In this document: positions 43,771 through 46,706 of the stretch, one piece after another
Layout: each line of letters starts with the position of its first letter
How positions within the stretch are numbered: position 1 is the first letter of the stretch
Assembly (NCBI GenBank): GCA_964405975.1
Contig: CAYOPW010000013.1
Coordinates: 1-46,706 of the forward strand
Direction of reading: 5' to 3'
Source: Hyphomicrobium_A sp964405975
GTDB taxonomy: Bacteria > Pseudomonadota > Alphaproteobacteria > Rhizobiales > Hyphomicrobiaceae
Length of the DNA stretch: 46,706 nt
The notes under the pieces: generated by a model
Told to the model about the DNA's origin: nothing
What the model saw: the letters and a program-made list of their open reading frames with translations, nothing else
Databases searched by the model: none
Program-made: the position numbers and the translations under genes

Positions 43771-44206
43771 TTCTCGTCTCCTTCGTGAATTGCGCGTGGT
43801 TACGAACGGTGACCAAACCGCTGTTTATGAAGCAAACATCACCATCGCCAATTGTGCCTTCGCTGTCGAGGGTCGTGTCCCACTCTATGCGTCTTACGGA
43901 GCCTAATAAGACAGATCTATGAACGGGCTAGTTTCACTGGGCGGGGACAGGTTCCCAGTTCCAGATAAGGAACCAGTGCAACAGTTCTAAGACGAACTTC
44001 TGCAGCCAAAAAGCGACCTTCCCAAAACGTTCGCCATGCCCGCTATCGGGAGTAAGGCGCACATCGCTGACGCCCACTCAAATGTCTGTTTAAGACCCAA
44101 AGTGGACATCAACGACGCTAATGTTCAACCGACTTCCGATCGCTACCGGAAAATCAGCACCATCGTGGAAAGCGGCACGGTAAACAAAGTCGAACGGAGA
44201 ACACAC
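43771..44206. other. 436-bp interval with a palindromic repeat
   Basis: Apart from the palindromic repeat at 44082-44109, I see no supported gene. The frame that opens at 44036 into the SRPBCC gene translates as the typical repeat product (MPAIGSKAHIADAHSNVCLR), not as part of the enzyme. Confidence 0.5.
44082..44109. repeat. Palindromic repeat, degenerate copy 2
   Basis: ATGTCTGT (44082-44089) and GTGGACAT (44102-44109) form an imperfect version of the inverted repeat at 197-225. The surrounding translation, NVCLRPKVDI, again resembles the repeat family of Bradyrhizobium-like genomes. Confidence 0.5.
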
Positions 44207-44653
44207 ATGACCACCAACACTGTCAAACTTCACCGTGTAGTTCGCACCACTCCCGAGCGCGTGTACCGCGTATTCCTTGATGCCGATGCCATGGCCCAGT
44301 GGCTTCCGCTAAATGGGTTTACTTGCAAGGTGCACCACATGGATGCCAAAGTCGGTGGCGCCTATAAGATGTCATTTACGAACTTCGCCACAGGCAAAAG
44401 CCACTCTTTTGGCGGAGAATTTCTCGAACTCGTGCCTCACGAACGCATCCGTTACACCGACAAATTCGACGATGCGAACTTGCCCGGCGCCATGGAGACG
44501 TCGATCACATTGAGAAAGGTATCAGTTGGGACCGAGTTGAGCATCGTGCAGGAAGGATTGCCCGATATCATTCCATTGAAGGCCTGCTAACTCGGCTGGT
44601 AAGAGTCACTCACGCTCTTGGCGAAACTCGTCGAGGCGGAGATTGCAGACTAG
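44207..44653 (+). pseudogene. SRPBCC/AHSA1-like protein with two in-frame TAA codons
   Basis: The frame from ATG 44207 (GGAG about 8 bases upstream) encodes an SRPBCC ligand-binding protein of the AHSA1 type: RTTPERVYRVFLDADAMAQW, GGEFLELVPHERIRYTDKFD and IVQEGLPDIIPLKAC. Here a TAA (44588-44590) replaces the usual Tyr. The same frame goes on as LGW, a second TAA (44600-44602) where the family has Gln, then ESLTLLAKLVEAEIAD and TAG at 44653. This tail is the normal C-terminal helix of the family (CYLGWQESL..LA.LVE.EI). Two nonsense codons at once, without other damage, suggest a recent pseudogene. A shortened 127-aa protein could still be made, lacking the helix that closes the binding cavity. 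Confidence 0.8.
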
Positions 44654-44688
44654 CCGAGTCCTATCTCGACGGCTCGCACGAGTCTACA

Positions 44689-44716
44689 ATGTCCGCATTT
44701 GGCGTAAAGGGGACAT
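44689..44716. repeat. Palindromic repeat, degenerate copy 3
   Basis: ATGTCCGC (44689-44696) and GGGGACAT (44709-44716) pair with one mismatch. It lies just after the SRPBCC pseudogene, so that gene has a copy on each side. Confidence 0.55.
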
Positions 44717-44855
44717 CAGTGGCACAGGGCTGCAGGCCATCACGTGCTCCTGAATGTCGTCGGGGTTCCATTACCGTTCCCGTCGGCCAAATGACTAACT
44801 ACTCTAAGTGCCGGATGGCTAACTCAGAATCGTTTCACCCGCAGAGGAGGCTACG

Positions 44856-45893
44856 ATGTTTGCCCTGTCATTGCGGTCCGCCGTCGCCACCGCGTCAGGC
44901 GCGATCGCGATTGCGACCTCACTATCGGCTGTAGTGCCCGCCACAGCTGCCGCTACCAAGAACCCCATCGAAATTCGCGAGTGGCAAGTCCCCTATGAGG
45001 GCCGCCCACGCGACCCTTTCGTGGCAGGACCGGATCAGGTCTGGTTCGTCGGCCAAACAAACGGTTATCTTGCGCGCTTGACCCCATCCTCCGGTGAGTT
45101 CTTTAAACGCGATCTCGGCGAAGATGCCGGTCCGCACAACCTGATCGTCGACGACAGCGGTATCGTATGGTTTGCCGGCAACCTCAACGCCTATGTCGGA
45201 CGCTACGATCCCAAAACCGACAGCATCGATCGCATCGAGATGCCTGATCCAGCGGCCACCGACCCGCACACTTTGGTATTCGATGCCGATCAAAGCCACA
45301 TCTGGTTCACGGTACAAGGTGGCAATTTCATTGGCAGACTGACCGTCGCGGACCGATCGGTCGAGTTGGTTCCGGTTCCCACGAAAAGTGCACGCCCCTA
45401 CGGCATCAAAATCGCTCCAGACGGGACGCCCTGGATCGCGCTTCTCGGCACCAACAAGCTCGCCTCTGTAAATCCAGAAAATCTGGAAATAATCGAATAC
45501 ACGATACCTGAGAACAGCGCGCGGCCGAGACGTCTGGAGATCACCGGCGACGGGCGCATCTGGTACTCTGATTATGCGCGCGGCATGCTCGGCCGCTACG
45601 ATCCCAAGGCTGGCAGCTTTGCGGAATGGCGCCTGCCCTCCGGCGAGAACAGCGCGCCGTATGGCACCGCGCTCGACGACAATGGCCGCATCTGGGTTGT
45701 CGAAACCGGCGTGCAGCCGAATCTGTTTGTCGGGTTCGATACCGAAGCTGAGAAAATCGTGTCGATTACACCTGTGCCTTCAGGCGGCGGCACGATCCGC
45801 CATATGGTCTATCATCCGCAGACGGGCTCGGTATGGTTTGGGGCTGACAAGGGGACGATCGGCAGGGCCGGGGTGTCCCAATTAGAGAAATGA
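44856..45893 (+). CDS. Vgb-like beta-propeller protein (virginiamycin B lyase family)
   Basis: A 345-aa protein with a signal peptide (SLRSAVATASGAIAIATSL..., cleavage near ATA) and six to seven blade-like repeats of the type DNGRIWVVETG, DDSGIVWFAGN, PDGTPWIALLG and GDGRIWYSDYARGMLGRYDP. This is the fold of streptogramin B lyase. Most members of the family in soil bacteria are not resistance enzymes, and the catalytic His of true Vgb cannot be confirmed by eye, so antibiotic lyase activity should not be assumed. GGAGG lies 6 bases before the ATG. Monocistronic. Confidence 0.85.
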   Translation: MFALSLRSAVATASGAIAIATSLSAVVPATAAATKNPIEIREWQVPYEGRPRDPFVAGPDQVWFVGQTNGYLARLTPSSGEFFKRDLGEDAGPHNLIVDDSGIVWFAGNLNAYVGRYDPKTDSIDRIEMPDPAATDPHTLVFDADQSHIWFTVQGGNFIGRLTVADRSVELVPVPTKSARPYGIKIAPDGTPWIALLGTNKLASVNPENLEIIEYTIPENSARPRRLEITGDGRIWYSDYARGMLGRYDPKAGSFAEWRLPSGENSAPYGTALDDNGRIWVVETGVQPNLFVGFDTEAEKIVSITPVPSGGGTIRHMVYHPQTGSVWFGADKGTIGRAGVSQLEK

Positions 45894-45951
45894 TTGACTA
45901 AAGGCTTCCGGCTCAGTGGTATTCCATATGCGCTTCCCAAGGTCGGTCTGG

Positions 45952-45979
45952 ATGTCTGCTATTGGCACTTGGCGAACAT
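45952..45979. repeat. Palindromic repeat, degenerate copy 4
   Basis: ATGTCTGC (45952-45959) and GCGAACAT (45972-45979) match the ends of the palindromic repeat with two mispairs. It lies in the 255-bp spacer before the MaoC gene. The sequence after it (to about 46070) also has the look of this repeat family. Confidence 0.45.
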
Positions 45980-46148
45980 CCTGTCAGGACGCGCTCTTGT
46001 AGACCTTGCTGTTGGGAGATCAGGACGAATGAGTGCCTGCTGACCAGAGGCACCGACTGCGACAGCATGATTGGCTCACAAGAGCGTCTTTCCTTATATC
46101 CCACCACTAATTGAGTTTTGTCGTAAGGTTTGAAAAGGAATCCTCCCG

Positions 46149-46631
46149 ATGACCAATCCACTACCGCGTGCCTGCAAAAGCATCAATGACTTAAACGTGG
46201 GCGACACGTTCCGTCTGAAATACTCCGTCACCGATAGCGACGTGCAGAAGTTCGGGGAGATCTCCGGCGACTTCAATCACGCGCATTTCAATGAGGAATA
46301 TGCGAAGGGCACGATCTTCAAGACCCGCATCGCCCACGGGATGATTTCGGTCGCCAAGTTTTCTGGCATCTTCGGCATGGACATCCCGGGTCTGGGCGCA
46401 ATCTGGGGCAGCCAGAATGTTAAGTTCCTTGCTCCGGTGCAACTAAATGAGCCCTACACCGCCGTCGCCCTCGTGAAGGAAAAGGGAGAGAAGAACGTCG
46501 TCTTCACCTGCTGGGTCGAGGACAAGGAGGGCAAACACGTACTTGAGGGCGAGGGCGTCTTGTATCCCATTCCGCAAAAGGTGAAGGACAAATTGATTGC
46601 CGACGGCTCGCTGGAGTCGTTGTTGGCTTAA
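46149..46631 (+). CDS. MaoC-family enoyl-CoA hydratase (PhaJ-like)
   Basis: A 160-aa hot-dog-fold protein. The hydratase signature FGEISGDFNHAHFNEEYA carries the catalytic Asp and His (usual form SGDxNPxH), followed by RIAHGM. The length and motif fit (R)-specific enoyl-CoA hydratases such as PhaJ, which hydrate trans-2-enoyl-CoA to (R)-3-hydroxyacyl-CoA and can feed PHA synthesis. AAGGA lies 9 bases before the ATG. The downstream hairpin at 46663-46677 may end the transcript. Confidence 0.9.
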   Translation: MTNPLPRACKSINDLNVGDTFRLKYSVTDSDVQKFGEISGDFNHAHFNEEYAKGTIFKTRIAHGMISVAKFSGIFGMDIPGLGAIWGSQNVKFLAPVQLNEPYTAVALVKEKGEKNVVFTCWVEDKEGKHVLEGEGVLYPIPQKVKDKLIADGSLESLLA

Positions 46632-46662
46632 TCCAGTTGCTTGGCTCGGTCATGCTGAAAGC

Positions 46663-46677
46663 ATGCCTTCGGCATGA
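46663..46677. other. Small hairpin after the MaoC gene
   Basis: CATGCC, a TTC loop and GGCATG form a perfect 6-bp hairpin, with a further TCATGC/GCATGA pairing option around it. No T-run follows. It may be a terminator-like or REP-type element at the window's right edge. Confidence 0.4.
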
Positions 46678-46706
46678 CGTCCGGGATGACAAAAGGTGCG
46701 CGCACG

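Noticed and set aside
44036..44206. In-frame N-terminal extension of the SRPBCC gene
   Set aside because: It translates a palindromic repeat, and the ATG at 44207 has its own ribosome binding site and begins the domain.

Overview
The window looks like a draft or metagenome-assembled piece of an alphaproteobacterial chromosome, most likely Hyphomicrobiales (Rhizobiales). This rests on a SigF/NrsF sigma/anti-sigma pair, a small protein ending in the FPASDP tail, degenerate palindromic repeats whose translations resemble the 'MSA..ADI' repeats of Bradyrhizobium-like genomes, and house-keeping genes of alphaproteobacterial type. A 100-N gap (41799-41898) is flanked by an identical 55-bp sequence on both sides and is probably a scaffolding artefact or a collapsed repeat.

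Layout. 1-2760: pirin, a GYD-domain protein and a FPASDP-tail protein, lying between two direct copies of a 90-bp degenerate repeat. 2761-17003: the most interesting part, an electron-transfer island. It holds a CcmI-like TPR protein, a pentaheme c554-like cytochrome, an outer-membrane beta-barrel, a membrane-anchored FAD/[2Fe-2S] reductase, a decaheme cytochrome with a cytoplasmic cysteine-repeat domain, a di-heme b-type membrane protein with two His-X13-His pairs, a 65-aa coupled microprotein, a tetraheme c554-like cytochrome, an unknown lipoprotein with an HACGCYH motif, and a decayed NasT-like/porin junction. 17074-22270: an AhpD-like protein, a small membrane protein, a Crp/Fnr regulator preceded by a nested palindrome, and a convergent MalT-type LuxR regulator. 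22271-28528: a gene-poor stretch, then an RND pump and its periplasmic adaptor. 28698-32365: the nrsF-sigF operon with a probable autoregulatory ECF promoter, divergent from a bufferin cluster (bufA2-bufB-bufC) with a 13-bp GNRA-capped hairpin after bufA2. 32551-40742: a PH-domain protein, a frameshifted coiled-coil gene, tRNA-Gln(CTG), an M15 peptidase, Ppx/GppA, RlmE, RF3, and small secreted or unknown proteins. 40922-46706: a secreted unknown, the assembly gap, a DUF1254/DUF1214 protein, an SRPBCC pseudogene with two in-frame TAA codons flanked by palindromic repeats, a Vgb-like beta-propeller and a MaoC hydratase.

How the genes may work together (inference). The island encodes parts for moving electrons from a cytoplasmic NAD(P)H-type donor through a di-heme b protein into periplasmic multiheme cytochromes (19 CXXCH motifs in total) and perhaps to or from the outer membrane through the beta-barrel, with the CcmI-like protein delivering apocytochromes. 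I do not recall a described system of this exact make-up. The SigF/NrsF/Buf block is a recognisable metal-stress module, and the neighbouring RND pump could belong to the same response.
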